Shown here piece by piece: positions 36,877 through 46,305 of a DNA stretch of 64,000 nt. Positions within the stretch are counted from its first letter, which is position 1, and each line of letters opens with the position of its first letter. The DNA comes from Paenibacillus polymyxa. Its GTDB lineage: Bacteria > Bacillota > Bacilli > Paenibacillales > Paenibacillaceae. Where the stretch lies: the NCBI RefSeq assembly GCF_001719045.1, contig NZ_CP015423.1, positions 1,364,001 through 1,428,000 on the forward strand, given 5' to 3'. Position numbers and translations under genes: made by a program. The notes below the pieces were generated by a model that had not been told where the DNA came from, did not search any database, and saw nothing but the letters and a program-made list of their open reading frames with translations.

Positions 36877-37347
36877 TTAATCCAACTGCGATACATATCC
36901 ACGATTGGAACGTAGCTTATAAATGACCTCATCATAATCGGCATCATTCACCTTTGCTGATAATACATACCGTAATTCATCTTGATCACCGTTAATATAC
37001 ACATCTGTCGCACGGAGCAACCCTCCGTCATGATTCGTTGTTCCACCCCGATCTTCATTCAGATCCCTTTGGGCTGAGCCAGAGTTAATCTGGTCATCCT
37101 TCGCATCTGGTAGAATATTCTCGCCATAAGCACCCGCCGCAGGGATTGCCGCACCTGCAGAGCCTCCTGTGCTCACAGAACCTGTATTGTTATAGGGGAT
37201 CAACGGAATTAAAACTCTCGTCTCCCGACCGAGCGTATCATCCAAGGCACCTACTTCCAAATGTTCGGTTCTATAAGCTTGAAGCGAGGCTCTGGCACCC
37301 TCAGCTTCATCTTCTGTGCGAAAATAAGCCTGAATCTGTTTTGCCAT
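36877..37347 (-). CDS. Uncharacterised protein with two alpha-beta halves, possibly stress-related
   Basis: This 156-residue soluble protein has two short beta-alpha-beta halves. The N-terminal half (KQIQAYFRTEDEAEGARASL) resembles the start of YflT-type general stress proteins. The C-terminal half (LRYVLSAKVNDADYDEVIY) has a similar pattern. A glycine- and serine-rich linker with polar residues separates them. I do not recognise it as a named family. It sits 62 bases downstream of a PfpI-family gene on the same strand and ends at a strong terminator. AGGAGG precedes the ATG. Confidence 0.7.
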   Translation of the reverse strand: MAKQIQAYFRTEDEAEGARASLQAYRTEHLEVGALDDTLGRETRVLIPLIPYNNTGSVSTGGSAGAAIPAAGAYGENILPDAKDDQINSGSAQRDLNEDRGGTTNHDGGLLRATDVYINGDQDELRYVLSAKVNDADYDEVIYKLRSNRGYVSQLD

Positions 37348-37409
37348 ATCAAATCCTCCTCGTTTGGGAATTGTACTGGCATTAATCTAAGGAAATATTC
37401 ACGTTCAAA

Positions 37410-37916
37410 TTACAACGCTTTTAATAACTCACGCACAAAGGCAGGCTCATCCTTAGGGGTCCGAGACGTAATAAAGTTACCGTCCACAACCGCCTCTCGA
37501 TCCTCAAAATGAGCACCCGCATTAATCAAGTCATCTTTCAACGGAGGATAAGCAGTAATCGTCCGGCCTTGTAACAAATCGGCACTCGCCAAAATTTGTG
37601 GCCCGTGACAGATAGCGCCAATCGTTTTTTGGGCCTCGTTAATTTCAGTCACAAATTTCAGAACATGTGCATCCAATCGCAGATTTTCCGGGGAGGATCC
37701 GCCGGGAATAACAACTGCATCATAGTCACTTGATTTCACATCTGCAATGGCTTTTTCAATAGTGTAGCTTGCTTTACCTTGCTTACCGCTCACTTTCTCA
37801 CCTTGCTTCAGCCCAACAATATCTGCCTCATGTCCAGCCTTTTTTAATTCATCATAAGGTACCTTCATTTCAGAATCTTCAAATTGGTCAGCTAATAAAA
37901 ATGCAATTTTACTCAT
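37410..37916 (-). CDS. DJ-1/PfpI family protein (type 1 glutamine amidotransferase-like)
   Basis: This 168-residue protein has the DJ-1/PfpI fold. The nucleophile elbow AICHGPQ holds the cysteine (about C103), with E12 or a nearby acidic residue and the following histidine nearby, and VIPGGSSPENLR precedes it. Bacillus relatives such as YraA and YfkM are stress proteins proposed to handle glyoxal or other carbonyl damage; that activity is inferred here. AAGGAG lies 14 bases before the ATG. It is probably co-transcribed with the gene at 36877-37347. Confidence 0.88.
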   Translation of the reverse strand: MSKIAFLLADQFEDSEMKVPYDELKKAGHEADIVGLKQGEKVSGKQGKASYTIEKAIADVKSSDYDAVVIPGGSSPENLRLDAHVLKFVTEINEAQKTIGAICHGPQILASADLLQGRTITAYPPLKDDLINAGAHFEDREAVVDGNFITSRTPKDEPAFVRELLKAL

Positions 37917-37992
37917 TAATGTTCAGATCTCCTTTCCGGTTACCCTCGAAAAAGTTAAAATTAAGTTTGTTTGTCTACCACGATTTGTTATT

Positions 37993-38018
37993 ACCCGCTT
38001 GATCTGTTTTTATAACAA
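37993..38018 (-). promoter_or_regulatory. Possible sigma-B-like promoter of the PfpI gene
   Basis: On the minus strand GTTATA, 14 bases and GGGTAA resemble the general stress consensus GTTTAA-N14-GGGTAT. Whether this organism has a sigma-B-type factor cannot be seen in the window. Confidence 0.25.
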
Positions 38019-38039
38019 TCGCAGCGGCGGAAAAGAAAA

Positions 38040-38058
38040 AGGAGCCTTTCGGCTCCTG
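38040..38058 (-). terminator. Intrinsic terminator
   Basis: AGGAGCC, loop GAAA, GGCTCCT, followed on the minus strand by TTTTCTTTT. It lies about 85 bases after the 53-codon ORF and before the PfpI promoter region, and would end the relA-dtd transcript. Confidence 0.88.
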
Positions 38059-38143
38059 CACTAATTCAATGCTACATATTTTATTTTTGACCTCTTTATG
38101 CTACTTCCGGGTAGCACCTCATAACGCTACATTTAACCCGATG

Positions 38144-38305
38144 TTACCTGCGTGGCAAAGCACCGCGTCCCGGCTTGTCGATGGCTGCTGCAACATGCTG
38201 TAATAACGTGTCAGCATTACGAGTAAGGCTGATTGCCTCCTGCATGCTACCGGGAAAAAGCAGCATAGTGCTTCGATGCCCGTCCATTTTTGGGGTTTGA
38301 CGCAT
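38144..38305 (-). CDS. Putative small protein (53 aa), unknown function
   Basis: This short ORF runs from MRQTPKMDGHRS to GRGALPRR. It contains a hydrophobic patch (TMLLFPGSM) and a helical stretch (ADTLLQHVAAAID). AGGAGA lies nine bases before the ATG and a terminator follows about 85 bases beyond the stop. It is co-directional with and 118 bases downstream of dtd. No family is recognised. An overlapping 82-codon frame on the same strand is less protein-like. Moderate confidence that it is expressed. Confidence 0.45.
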   Translation of the reverse strand: MRQTPKMDGHRSTMLLFPGSMQEAISLTRNADTLLQHVAAAIDKPGRGALPRR

Positions 38306-38423
38306 AGCTTCGTCTCTCCTGTCACCCTCAGGCTATCCGCCTGGCTAATCACCAATCGGGATGACATTATGGTCCCTCTGAACAGTTATTTTATTCTACT
38401 CAGATCACGCCATCAACGCATAG

Positions 38424-38870
38424 CTACGAACGTTCGGTATCCAAAATCAGTGTCACTGGGCCCCAGTTCGTCAATGAAACATCCATCATAGCCCCAAAAA
38501 TTCCCGTTTCGACCTCCAAGCCCTTGGCTCGAAGCTGACTGTTGAAGAAATCATACAGCTTTTCCGCTTCCTCAGGTTTGGCCGCCCCCATAAAGTTAGG
38601 CCTTCTCCCTTTACGGCAGTCACCATACAACGTAAATTGAGAGACAGACAAAATGGCTCCACCGACATCCAGAACGCTGTCATTCATTTTACCTTCAGCA
38701 TCCTCAAATATACGTAATCCCGCTGTTTTATCCGCCAAATAAACGGCATCGGCTGCAGTATCTCCCTGACCAATACCAACCAGCAGCATTAATCCGGTTC
38801 CAATCTTGCCGACCACCTTTTGATTCACCGTTACCTGAGCGTCTTTACAGCGCTGAATAATGATCTTCAT
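38424..38870 (-). CDS. dtd: D-aminoacyl-tRNA deacylase
   Basis: Dtd removes D-amino acids (and glycine from tRNA-Ala) from mischarged tRNA. The 148-residue protein has the two signature elements SQFTLYGD (about 78-85) and NWGPVT (136-141), which carries the Gly-cisPro pair. It follows relA by 137 bases, an arrangement conserved throughout Firmicutes. Confidence 0.95.
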   Translation of the reverse strand: MKIIIQRCKDAQVTVNQKVVGKIGTGLMLLVGIGQGDTAADAVYLADKTAGLRIFEDAEGKMNDSVLDVGGAILSVSQFTLYGDCRKGRRPNFMGAAKPEEAEKLYDFFNSQLRAKGLEVETGIFGAMMDVSLTNWGPVTLILDTERS

Positions 38871-39007
38871 CGCCTATCCGATATCTCCTTTAACCTTCCC
38901 TTTTAAAAGCTGCTCACAGCCGTATTATGGCTCTTTTAGCAACCCATGGGTCTTTCTACCCAAGATGTGTTACAAAGGCTATAAACCTATCTGTACGCTT
39001 AATAAGG

Positions 39008-41185
39008 TTATTGCATAATCCGATGCACAGTGTATACATCCTTCACCCGTTTGATCCGTTCGACAACAGAATGCAAATGATCCGTGTTGCGAATGAGAAT
39101 CGTGATGTGAATCATCGCCATTTTATTTTTATCTGTACGACCTGTAACGGCCGAGAAGCTGGTTTTGTTCTCAGAAATGGCCTGAAGCACTTCATTCAGC
39201 AAACCGTTGCGATCATGCCCGGTAATCTCAATATCGACGCTGTAATTGACTTCCGCTGCTTCTTCCCACTCTACTTCAATCACACGTGCCTGGTCTTCGC
39301 CCGTACCCGAAGGAATATTCGGGCAATCCGTCCGGTGAACGGATACGCCGCGTCCACGTGTTACATAGCCAATGATGTCATCTCCCGGTACGGGATTACA
39401 ACATCGTGCAAAACGAACGAGTAAATTATCGACGCCTCTGACGCTGACACCGTTGGTCGGTGTTTTTTTCCGTTCGCCCTGCGGCTTGTACTCCTTGACC
39501 TCGGTCGTCAGTTCGATCAACCGTGCCTCTTCTTGTTCCTTACGCAGCTTCTCTGTCAAACGTGTACAGACCTGCGCTGCGGTTATACCACCAAAGCCAA
39601 TCGCAGACAGCATATCTTCGGAATCGTTAAAAGAGAACTTCTGTGCCACTTCCTGAAGCTTGTCGTCGCTCATCCACACCGATGGCTCGATATCACGTTT
39701 TCTCAGTTCACGTTCCAGATTTTCGCGGCCTTTTTCAACATTCTCCTCACGCTTTTCTTTCTTGAACCATTGTTTGATTTTACTGCGCGCGTGAGAGGAC
39801 TGAGCAATTTTGAGCCAGTCCTGACTAGGTCCATAAGAATGCTTGGACGTCATAATTTCGACAATATCACCGGTTTTAAGCCGATAATCCAAAGGTACGA
39901 TTCTTCCATTTACCTTAGAGCCAATCGTTCGATTGCCAACTTCGGTATGAATACGGAAAGCAAAGTCCAGCGGAACGGATCCGGCCGGCAACTCAATGAC
40001 CTCTCCCTTAGGAGTAAACACAAACACAAGGTCTGAGAAAAAGTCCATTTTGAGCGATTCCACAAATTCCGACGCATCCTTCGCTTCATTTTGCAGCTCC
40101 AGAATTTCTCGAAAAAAGGTGATTTTATCCTCAAAGTTAGTGTTGTTTGCTCCGTTGCCTTCTTTATAGGCCCAATGGGCCGCAATCCCGAATTCAGCGG
40201 TACGGTGCATATCCACTGTGCGAATTTGTACCTCGGTAGGCTCCCCGTTGGGACCTACTACTGTCGTATGAAGGGACTGATACATATTGGCCTTAGGCAT
40301 AGCGATATAATCCTTAAACCGCCCCGGCATCGGCTTCCACAACGTATGGATAATCCCCAGTGTGGCGTAACAGTCTTTAATGTTATCCACAATAATTCGA
40401 ATCGCCAGCAAATCATATATTTCATTGAATTGCTTGTTCTTCGTCGTCATTTTTTTAAACACACTGTAAATATGTTTAGGGCGTCCGGACAGGTCAGCCT
40501 GAATACCCATCTCTTCCAGCTTTTCTCTGATACGCTGTATGACATTATCAATAAACTGCTCCCGCTCTGCCCGCTTTTTATGCATCAAATTAGCGATGCG
40601 ATAATACTGCTGAGGATTCAGATAGCGTAAAGCAATATCTTCCATTTCCCATTTAATGGCCGAAATACCCAGTCGGTTTGCAACCGGACAGAAAATCTCT
40701 AACGTTTCATAAGCAATCCGACGCTGGCTTTCCTCTGACTGATATTTCAAAGTACGCATGTTATGCAGACGATCTGCTAACTTAATGACGATGACACGAA
40801 TGTCCTGCGCCATAGCAATAAACATTTTTCGATAATTTTCGTTCTGTTGTTCTTCCTTGGAACGGAACTGAATACGCTCCAGCTTCGTCAGACCATCGAC
40901 AAGCATCGCACATGTATCGCCAAAATGCTCGCGAATCTGCGCCAAAGACACCGTTGTATCCTCCACAACGTCATGTAAAAGAGCGGCGATAATGGAGATG
41001 GTATCCATCTGCATATTAACGACGATATCAGCAACCGCAAGCGGATGCAGAATATAAGGTTCACCGGACTTACGAGTCTGGCCGGAATGGGCCTGCTCGG
41101 CAAAATCATAGGCGTCCCTGATGCGGATAAGATCTGCTTCTCTGGTATAGGCCCCGGCCTTTTTAAGTAATTGCTCTATCCCCAT
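39008..41185 (-). CDS. relA: Bifunctional (p)ppGpp synthase/hydrolase Rel
   Basis: This long RSH enzyme makes and degrades (p)ppGpp in the stringent response. The 725-residue protein has an intact HD hydrolase domain (YILHPLAVADI, LLHDVVEDT), the synthetase domain (RLHNMRT.., the FKDYIAMPKANMYQSLHT segment), the TGS domain (VFTPKGEVIELPAGSVPLDFA), a zinc-finger/helical region with CCNPVPGDDI and a C-terminal ACT domain. Both catalytic halves look active. It is next to dtd as in most Firmicutes. A hairpin lies between its start and the divergent uracil permease. Confidence 0.96.
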   Translation of the reverse strand: MGIEQLLKKAGAYTREADLIRIRDAYDFAEQAHSGQTRKSGEPYILHPLAVADIVVNMQMDTISIIAALLHDVVEDTTVSLAQIREHFGDTCAMLVDGLTKLERIQFRSKEEQQNENYRKMFIAMAQDIRVIVIKLADRLHNMRTLKYQSEESQRRIAYETLEIFCPVANRLGISAIKWEMEDIALRYLNPQQYYRIANLMHKKRAEREQFIDNVIQRIREKLEEMGIQADLSGRPKHIYSVFKKMTTKNKQFNEIYDLLAIRIIVDNIKDCYATLGIIHTLWKPMPGRFKDYIAMPKANMYQSLHTTVVGPNGEPTEVQIRTVDMHRTAEFGIAAHWAYKEGNGANNTNFEDKITFFREILELQNEAKDASEFVESLKMDFFSDLVFVFTPKGEVIELPAGSVPLDFAFRIHTEVGNRTIGSKVNGRIVPLDYRLKTGDIVEIMTSKHSYGPSQDWLKIAQSSHARSKIKQWFKKEKREENVEKGRENLERELRKRDIEPSVWMSDDKLQEVAQKFSFNDSEDMLSAIGFGGITAAQVCTRLTEKLRKEQEEARLIELTTEVKEYKPQGERKKTPTNGVSVRGVDNLLVRFARCCNPVPGDDIIGYVTRGRGVSVHRTDCPNIPSGTGEDQARVIEVEWEEAAEVNYSVDIEITGHDRNGLLNEVLQAISENKTSFSAVTGRTDKNKMAMIHITILIRNTDHLHSVVERIKRVKDVYTVHRIMQ

Positions 41186-41453
41186 TCTGCTCTATTCCGT
41201 GTCCTTTCTATGCAAAATGGAACCCGCCGATCAATGTCGCGCAAAGGTTCCCTTTTAAAAGTGATTTCCTACAATTATGACGGTTAGCACGTCACACGTC
41301 AACTATTACAGGTTTGGCATTGTCGCATTATTCTGTCACACATGGTAAGTAAAATCAGGATTGTTGACGAAATGAAACGAATTATATTGAAAAAATTACG
41401 AAAAGTAATTAATGTATATAAGAATAATTGAAAGAACTAAGGAGTGAACTGCG

Positions 41454-42764
41454 TTGCAACGCGAAATTCAAGTTAATGAAAAGCTACCGGCAGGACCTGG
41501 GTTCCTGCTCAGCGTACAGCATTTGTTTGCCATGTTTGGCAGCACTGTGCTGGTGCCGAATATTTTCGGCGTCGATCCCGGCATGATTTTGCTAATGAAC
41601 GGTATTGGCACATTGTTGTACATATGGATCTGCCGCGGCAAAATTCCCGCCTATCTCGGCTCCAGCTTCGCTTTTATCGCTCCCGTCAGTCTTGTGCTTA
41701 AAAACAATCCCGGCGGCAACGGCTATGCTATGGCCCTCGGTGCTTTCATCGTTACAGGTATTATTTTCTGCCTCGTCGCACTGGTGATCAAATATGCCGG
41801 AACCCGTTGGCTGGACGTCGTTTTTCCTCCAGCTGTTATGGGCTCCATCGTAGCCTTAATCGGTCTGGAACTGGTTCCGGTTGCAGCAGGTATGGCAGGC
41901 ATTATCAATGCCGATCCTACTAAGGCCTGGACTCCAGATCCCAAAACGATTACTCTTTCGCTCGTTACACTCGGGGTCACTGTTCTGGGTGCGGTATTGT
42001 TTCGCGGGTTTGCCAAAATCATTCATATTCTGATTGGTATCGTAGTGGGCTATGTACTTGCTTATTTTATGGGCATGGTCAATACACAAGCCATTGCAGA
42101 CGCTCCTTTTTTCGGACATCCTGCAATTACCACTCCCGTTTTTAATACCTCTGCTATGCTGACGATTCTTCCTGTTGCTCTGGTCGTCATCGTAGAGCAT
42201 ATTGGTCACTTGCTTGTGACTAGCAACATTGTCGGACGCGAGCTATCCAAAGATCCTGGTCTCCATCGCTCTCTGCTAGGTAACGGTATTTCCACCGTCA
42301 TTTCCGGTTTTGTTGGTTCTACACCTAACACGACTTATGGTGAAAATATTGGTGTCATGGCATTAACTAAAGTGTACTCTGTATGGGTCATTGGCGGAGC
42401 GGCTGTCATTGCCATCCTATTGTCCTTCTCAGGCACGTTCTCAGCGATTGTTTCTAATATTCCAGCTCCAGTTATGGGTGGCGTATCCTTACTATTATTC
42501 GGTGTCATCGCTGCCTCCGGTCTAAGAATCTTCGTTGAGCAAAAGGTTGATTTCGCCAAGCCAACCAACATGCTGCTTGCGACCATCGTGCTTGTTGTCG
42601 GAATCAGCGGTACTACGCTCACTTGGGGCGCTGTAACCTTGAAAGGTATGGCATTGGCTACAATCATCGGCATCATCCTCAGCTTGTTCTTTAAGCTGAT
42701 TGACGTGCTCGGCTGGTCCAACGATAAATCGCAGGAACCTTTAACCGAGAAAACACCAGATTGA
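41454..42764 (+). CDS. NCS2 family uracil permease (UraA/PyrP-like)
   Basis: This 436-residue proton-coupled nucleobase transporter has 14 predicted membrane segments. The COG2233 signature VVIVEHIGHLL supplies the first substrate glutamate, and GSTPNTTYGENIGVMALT supplies the second. This favours uracil over xanthine, although xanthine cannot be excluded. The start is a TTG with AAGGAG ten bases upstream. It is on the plus strand inside the otherwise minus-strand recJ-apt-relA block, so it appears to have been inserted there. No PyrR attenuator is seen. Confidence 0.9.
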   Translation: MQREIQVNEKLPAGPGFLLSVQHLFAMFGSTVLVPNIFGVDPGMILLMNGIGTLLYIWICRGKIPAYLGSSFAFIAPVSLVLKNNPGGNGYAMALGAFIVTGIIFCLVALVIKYAGTRWLDVVFPPAVMGSIVALIGLELVPVAAGMAGIINADPTKAWTPDPKTITLSLVTLGVTVLGAVLFRGFAKIIHILIGIVVGYVLAYFMGMVNTQAIADAPFFGHPAITTPVFNTSAMLTILPVALVVIVEHIGHLLVTSNIVGRELSKDPGLHRSLLGNGISTVISGFVGSTPNTTYGENIGVMALTKVYSVWVIGGAAVIAILLSFSGTFSAIVSNIPAPVMGGVSLLLFGVIAASGLRIFVEQKVDFAKPTNMLLATIVLVVGISGTTLTWGAVTLKGMALATIIGIILSLFFKLIDVLGWSNDKSQEPLTEKTPD

Positions 42765-42783
42765 TATCTTTTTTTCAACTTTA

Positions 42784-42877
42784 AAACGCCGCTCCATGTT
42801 AGTTATTGATCAACACGCTCAGGCTGTATAGACAAGCGTGTAAAAAAGATCCATATCTCATGGAGCGGCGTTTTTTT
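42784..42877. terminator. Very strong terminator after the uracil permease
   Basis: AAACGCCGCTCCATG pairs perfectly with CATGGAGCGGCGTTT across a long loop that itself holds ACACGCT/AGCGTGT. A run of seven T residues follows on the plus strand. Confidence 0.9.
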
Positions 42878-42880
42878 ATG

Positions 42881-43190
42881 CACGGCCTTTTTTTAATAGA
42901 TAATCCTTCATCCTTCTCCAGAGCGCCCCCTCCACGTTAGTTGCAATATCCGCTTTAACCCTCGATATGCAACGAGCAGCATTTTTACTTATTTCCTTAT
43001 CTAGCTTCTGCTTAGCAAAAAAATAAGGACAAAAAACTGATTGAAATCAGCATGACCTCTATGCTCCTTATGGCCACCTCTACTCTTTTTCTTCATAGAC
43101 AATTTTTTAAAAAATTATTAAATATCTCCAACAAAGTGGCTGGTGGTTTGTACCAATTAAACAAAGCCCAAACTTAAAACACTGCTAAAC
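42881..43190. other. Intergenic region between the uracil permease and apt terminators
   Basis: No ORF with a ribosome site is seen. The stretch is A/T-rich and includes one structured element at 43023-43071, listed separately. Confidence 0.6.
43016..43071 (-). ncRNA. Structured element, three-way junction with a T-run; possible terminator or small RNA end
   Basis: On the minus strand ATAAGGA pairs with TCCTTAT. Inside it two further hairpins can form: CAT/ATG with a seven-base loop, and CTGAT/ATCAG with a four-base loop. Seven T residues follow. It lies 120 bases past the apt terminator, so it may be a second terminator or the end of an unseen short transcript. No promoter was found for the latter. 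Confidence 0.35.
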
Positions 43191-43245
43191 AAAATAGTCC
43201 GATGGAGCAACTCTTTAGATAAAGAGATGTTCCATCGGACTATTT
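43191..43245 (-). terminator. Terminator of the recJ-apt operon
   Basis: AAATAGTCCGATGGA pairs with TCCATCGGACTATTT, capped by CTCTTTA/TAAAGAG. TTTTGTTTAG follows on the minus strand. Confidence 0.88.
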
Positions 43246-43294
43246 AGGCGATCCGCACATAATTATTTCCCGGGAAACCCGGGTTTCGAAATAC

Positions 43295-43807
43295 TTAATA
43301 CGTAATCAGGGTGAATACATCTACATCAGGCAGTTTCGCCCGACCGTTTAGATCAGATAGCTCAATAAGAAAAGCAGCCCCTGCTACATTGCCACCAAGT
43401 TGGCGTACCAAGTTCACGGATGTAGCGATGGTTCCACCTGTAGCCAGCAGGTCATCAGCAATCAGAACATTTTGGCCTGGCTCTATAGCATCCTTATGCA
43501 TCGCCAGTGTATCTTTACCATACTCCAAACCGTATGCTTCCTCAATGGTTTCCCCAGGGAGCTTGCCACTTTTACGGATGGGAATAAAACCAACACCAAG
43601 CGCATAAGCCAAAGGAGCACCAACAACGAACCCACGTGCTTCTGGCCCTGCAATCAAATCAATTTTCAAATCCGATACCAGTTCCTTCATATCGTTGATA
43701 GCCTTGCGGTACAGTTCACCATTTTTCATCAGGGTCGTAATGTCCTTAAAACTAATCCCTGGTTGTGGAAAATCGGAAATCACCCGAATATATTCTTTGT
43801 AGTCCAA
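43295..43807 (-). CDS. apt: Adenine phosphoribosyltransferase
   Basis: Apt converts adenine and PRPP to AMP. The 170-residue protein has [12 protein letters not shown] at the start, [15 protein letters not shown] and the PRPP-binding motif [13 protein letters not shown]. It follows recJ by 68 bases, the usual Bacillales order recJ-apt-relA, but the uracil permease separates it from relA. Confidence 0.96.
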   Translation of the reverse strand: MDYKEYIRVISDFPQPGISFKDITTLMKNGELYRKAINDMKELVSDLKIDLIAGPEARGFVVGAPLAYALGVGFIPIRKSGKLPGETIEEAYGLEYGKDTLAMHKDAIEPGQNVLIADDLLATGGTIATSVNLVRQLGGNVAGAAFLIELSDLNGRAKLPDVDVFTLITY

Positions 43808-43875
43808 CTTAGTTCCTCCTACTGTAACTTCAAATTAGTATATACATTTTACAACATAAATTGCGAAATAGTATC

Positions 43876-46272
43876 TCAAGACGCACCCTTCATAAGCGAC
43901 ATAATCCAGCTCGTCATCTGGGTAGTGTCCGCATCCAGCAAATACTTCTCCATTTCAGCCATATTATACAATTCCTGATAGCGTGGAGAAGCGGTTAAAT
44001 CCCGCTTAGGCGGATTGGATACAAAACGGAATTGACCATCTGTACGCGTCATAAACTCAAGCTCTTCGAAGATGTCCAATACTTTGGATAACATGCGTAC
44101 TGAACAGGAACACTGTCGGCTAAGAGCAGGCAGCATTGCTTTTTCATCAATAGGCTGTGTCCCCATTCGAGAAAGCACAACGTAAATGCGCTTGAACAGC
44201 TCTCTGTCAGGGCTTACGAGTCGACCGCCACGCTCACTGACCGAATGAAGGAGAAATACGTTCTCTACATTCTCAAAGGTAGACCATAATGCCTGAAACT
44301 GAACCGGTGTATCCGGCGGCTCTAGTACGAACAGCGACTTTACAGAGTGCTGTGCATCTCTTTGACCATCACTGGGAAAAACGCTACCGTCTTTATCGTA
44401 TAACCATAAGGATTCAGCGTCCACGGAGCTCGATGGACGAAGCCTGGATGACGGATGAATCAACACCGCAACGTCTTTCTTTCTTTCCTCAATACGTGGA
44501 TGAAAAATCTTCAGTCCCCGTTCTAATTCGGCAAAAGGGTCCGACACTCCACGATAATCAAAAATTTGTGGCGCCTGCACTCGAATGTCCTGCATCATTA
44601 GCTGAAGAGACCGTTTACCGTTCCATTCGTTAATTGACAATTCACCCAGCAGATCTATCTCTGTTTGTTGCTGTAAAAAATCAGCCAATTCGCCACGACG
44701 GAAGGCAATCGCGTCCAGCGATAAACCGTTCTGCTCCAGCAGGAGCTTCACATGATTTTTCTCACGTCCCATTTTACGAGCCTCGCGCAATTGCAGACCC
44801 TGTAATACGAATCGTGGAGAAGGATTCCCCATACCAAAAGGCTGAAGCAACTCCAGTTCTTCAACCACTTGTAAAGACACCTCGTCCAGACGACAGACCA
44901 TATCGGCCTCAGCTACAGGAATGAGATCTTCTGGTGTCAGAATGGAACCCGCATAGCGGTTCAGCTGCTCTTCAAACAATTTCAGATTGTCACGGGACAG
45001 CGTCATACCCGCAGCCGAAGGGTGACCACCAAAATGCTCCATAAGCTCATGGCTGTCCGTAAGAGCACTGTAGATATCCAATGCAGGAATAGACCGGGCA
45101 GAACCTTTGCACGTGCCTGTCTCAGCATCTATACCAAGAATAATGGTCGGTCGATAATAGCGATCCAATAGCTTGGATGCCACAATTCCGACAACGCCGA
45201 CATTCCAGCCTTCACCAGCCAACACAATAACTGACGGTAGCTTGCCTCCATTCAGTTTGGAGGCCAATTGTTGCTCGGCTTGCTCCACAATACGTTCGAC
45301 CACCTGTTGACGCTCACGATTGAGCAGATCCAGCGCATGCGCAAGTTGGTCTGCTTCTTCCTCTTTTTCTGTCGTCAGCAGAGAAACTGCTCGTCCCGCA
45401 TGATCCAGGCGCCCGCTGGCATTAATCCGCGGAGCCAATGCAAATGCGATATTGACTGAAGTCACTGTAGATATATCCACGCCCGCTACATGGAGCAACG
45501 CACGGATACCCGGAAATGCAGAGTTTCTCATGGATTGAATCCCTCTGCTTACCATCGTCCGATTTTCACCATGTAGTGGCATCAGATCGGCTACCGTGCC
45601 GATAGCGGCGATTTCAAACCATTCCTCTGGCACCTCACCCAACAGCGCCTGAGCGAGCTTCAGGGCAACACCAACCCCTGCAAGACCTTTAAATGGGTAT
45701 GGGCAACCGGGTAGCTTCGGATTAATCAAAGTATATGCCTCGGGAAGTACAGCAGGCGGCTCATGATGATCCGTCACTATAACATCTATCCCCAAGGAAG
45801 TTGCATAAGCAATTTGCTCTACTGCACTAATTCCCGTATCTACCGTAATGACCAGCGTAACTCCCTGCTGATGAGCCCAATCAAGAGCATGGTTATGCAG
45901 ACCATATCCCTCATTAGAACGATGGGGAATATAAATATCATAAGAAGCCTTGAGAAAACGCATGAGCTGAATCATCAATGATGTACTGGACACGCCGTCC
46001 GCATCATAATCGCCATAGATTAATATATGCTCGCCACGTTCCAGAGCCTGGCGAATTCTCGGTACAGCCTCTTTCATACCAAGAAGCAAAAAAGGGTCGT
46101 GTACATCGTCCACACTTCCGTACAAAAAGCGGTTTGCTTCCCCGGCGGTAGTGACGCCCCGGTTCACTAAAAGCCGGGACAACAATGGTGAAATCCCCAG
46201 CTCTTCTGTCAACAGCTGAGCCGCTTCTAGGTTAGCCTCTGGGGTCTTCCATCTGTACTGCGAATGAAGCAA
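43876..46272 (-). CDS. recJ: Single-stranded-DNA-specific exonuclease RecJ
   Basis: RecJ is a 5'-3' exonuclease for single-stranded DNA in recombination and repair. The 798-residue protein has the DHH phosphoesterase motifs YGDYDADGVSS (about 83-93), VTVDTG..S and VTDHHEPP, then DHHA1 (SGRLDHAGRAVSLL, GHPSAAGMTL) and an OB-fold. Its extra C-terminal domain of about 200 residues is typical of Firmicutes RecJ and makes it longer than the E. coli enzyme. The start is TTG with AAAGGTGA upstream. Confidence 0.95.
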   Translation of the reverse strand: MLHSQYRWKTPEANLEAAQLLTEELGISPLLSRLLVNRGVTTAGEANRFLYGSVDDVHDPFLLLGMKEAVPRIRQALERGEHILIYGDYDADGVSSTSLMIQLMRFLKASYDIYIPHRSNEGYGLHNHALDWAHQQGVTLVITVDTGISAVEQIAYATSLGIDVIVTDHHEPPAVLPEAYTLINPKLPGCPYPFKGLAGVGVALKLAQALLGEVPEEWFEIAAIGTVADLMPLHGENRTMVSRGIQSMRNSAFPGIRALLHVAGVDISTVTSVNIAFALAPRINASGRLDHAGRAVSLLTTEKEEEADQLAHALDLLNRERQQVVERIVEQAEQQLASKLNGGKLPSVIVLAGEGWNVGVVGIVASKLLDRYYRPTIILGIDAETGTCKGSARSIPALDIYSALTDSHELMEHFGGHPSAAGMTLSRDNLKLFEEQLNRYAGSILTPEDLIPVAEADMVCRLDEVSLQVVEELELLQPFGMGNPSPRFVLQGLQLREARKMGREKNHVKLLLEQNGLSLDAIAFRRGELADFLQQQTEIDLLGELSINEWNGKRSLQLMMQDIRVQAPQIFDYRGVSDPFAELERGLKIFHPRIEERKKDVAVLIHPSSRLRPSSSVDAESLWLYDKDGSVFPSDGQRDAQHSVKSLFVLEPPDTPVQFQALWSTFENVENVFLLHSVSERGGRLVSPDRELFKRIYVVLSRMGTQPIDEKAMLPALSRQCSCSVRMLSKVLDIFEELEFMTRTDGQFRFVSNPPKRDLTASPRYQELYNMAEMEKYLLDADTTQMTSWIMSLMKGAS

Positions 46273-46305
46273 TCCTGTTCACCTTTCTTTCATAGTCATC
46301 CTGCT

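Noticed and set aside
38119..38367. 82-codon ORF on the minus strand
   Set aside because: It has a fair ribosome site but a cysteine-rich, low-quality composition, and the 53-codon frame inside it is more protein-like. Kept only as a finding.
42790..42942. Repeat CTCCATGTTAGTT / CTCCACGTTAGTT on both sides of the permease terminator
   Set aside because: Twelve of thirteen matching bases in one pair is too short to separate from chance, and no element boundaries are seen.
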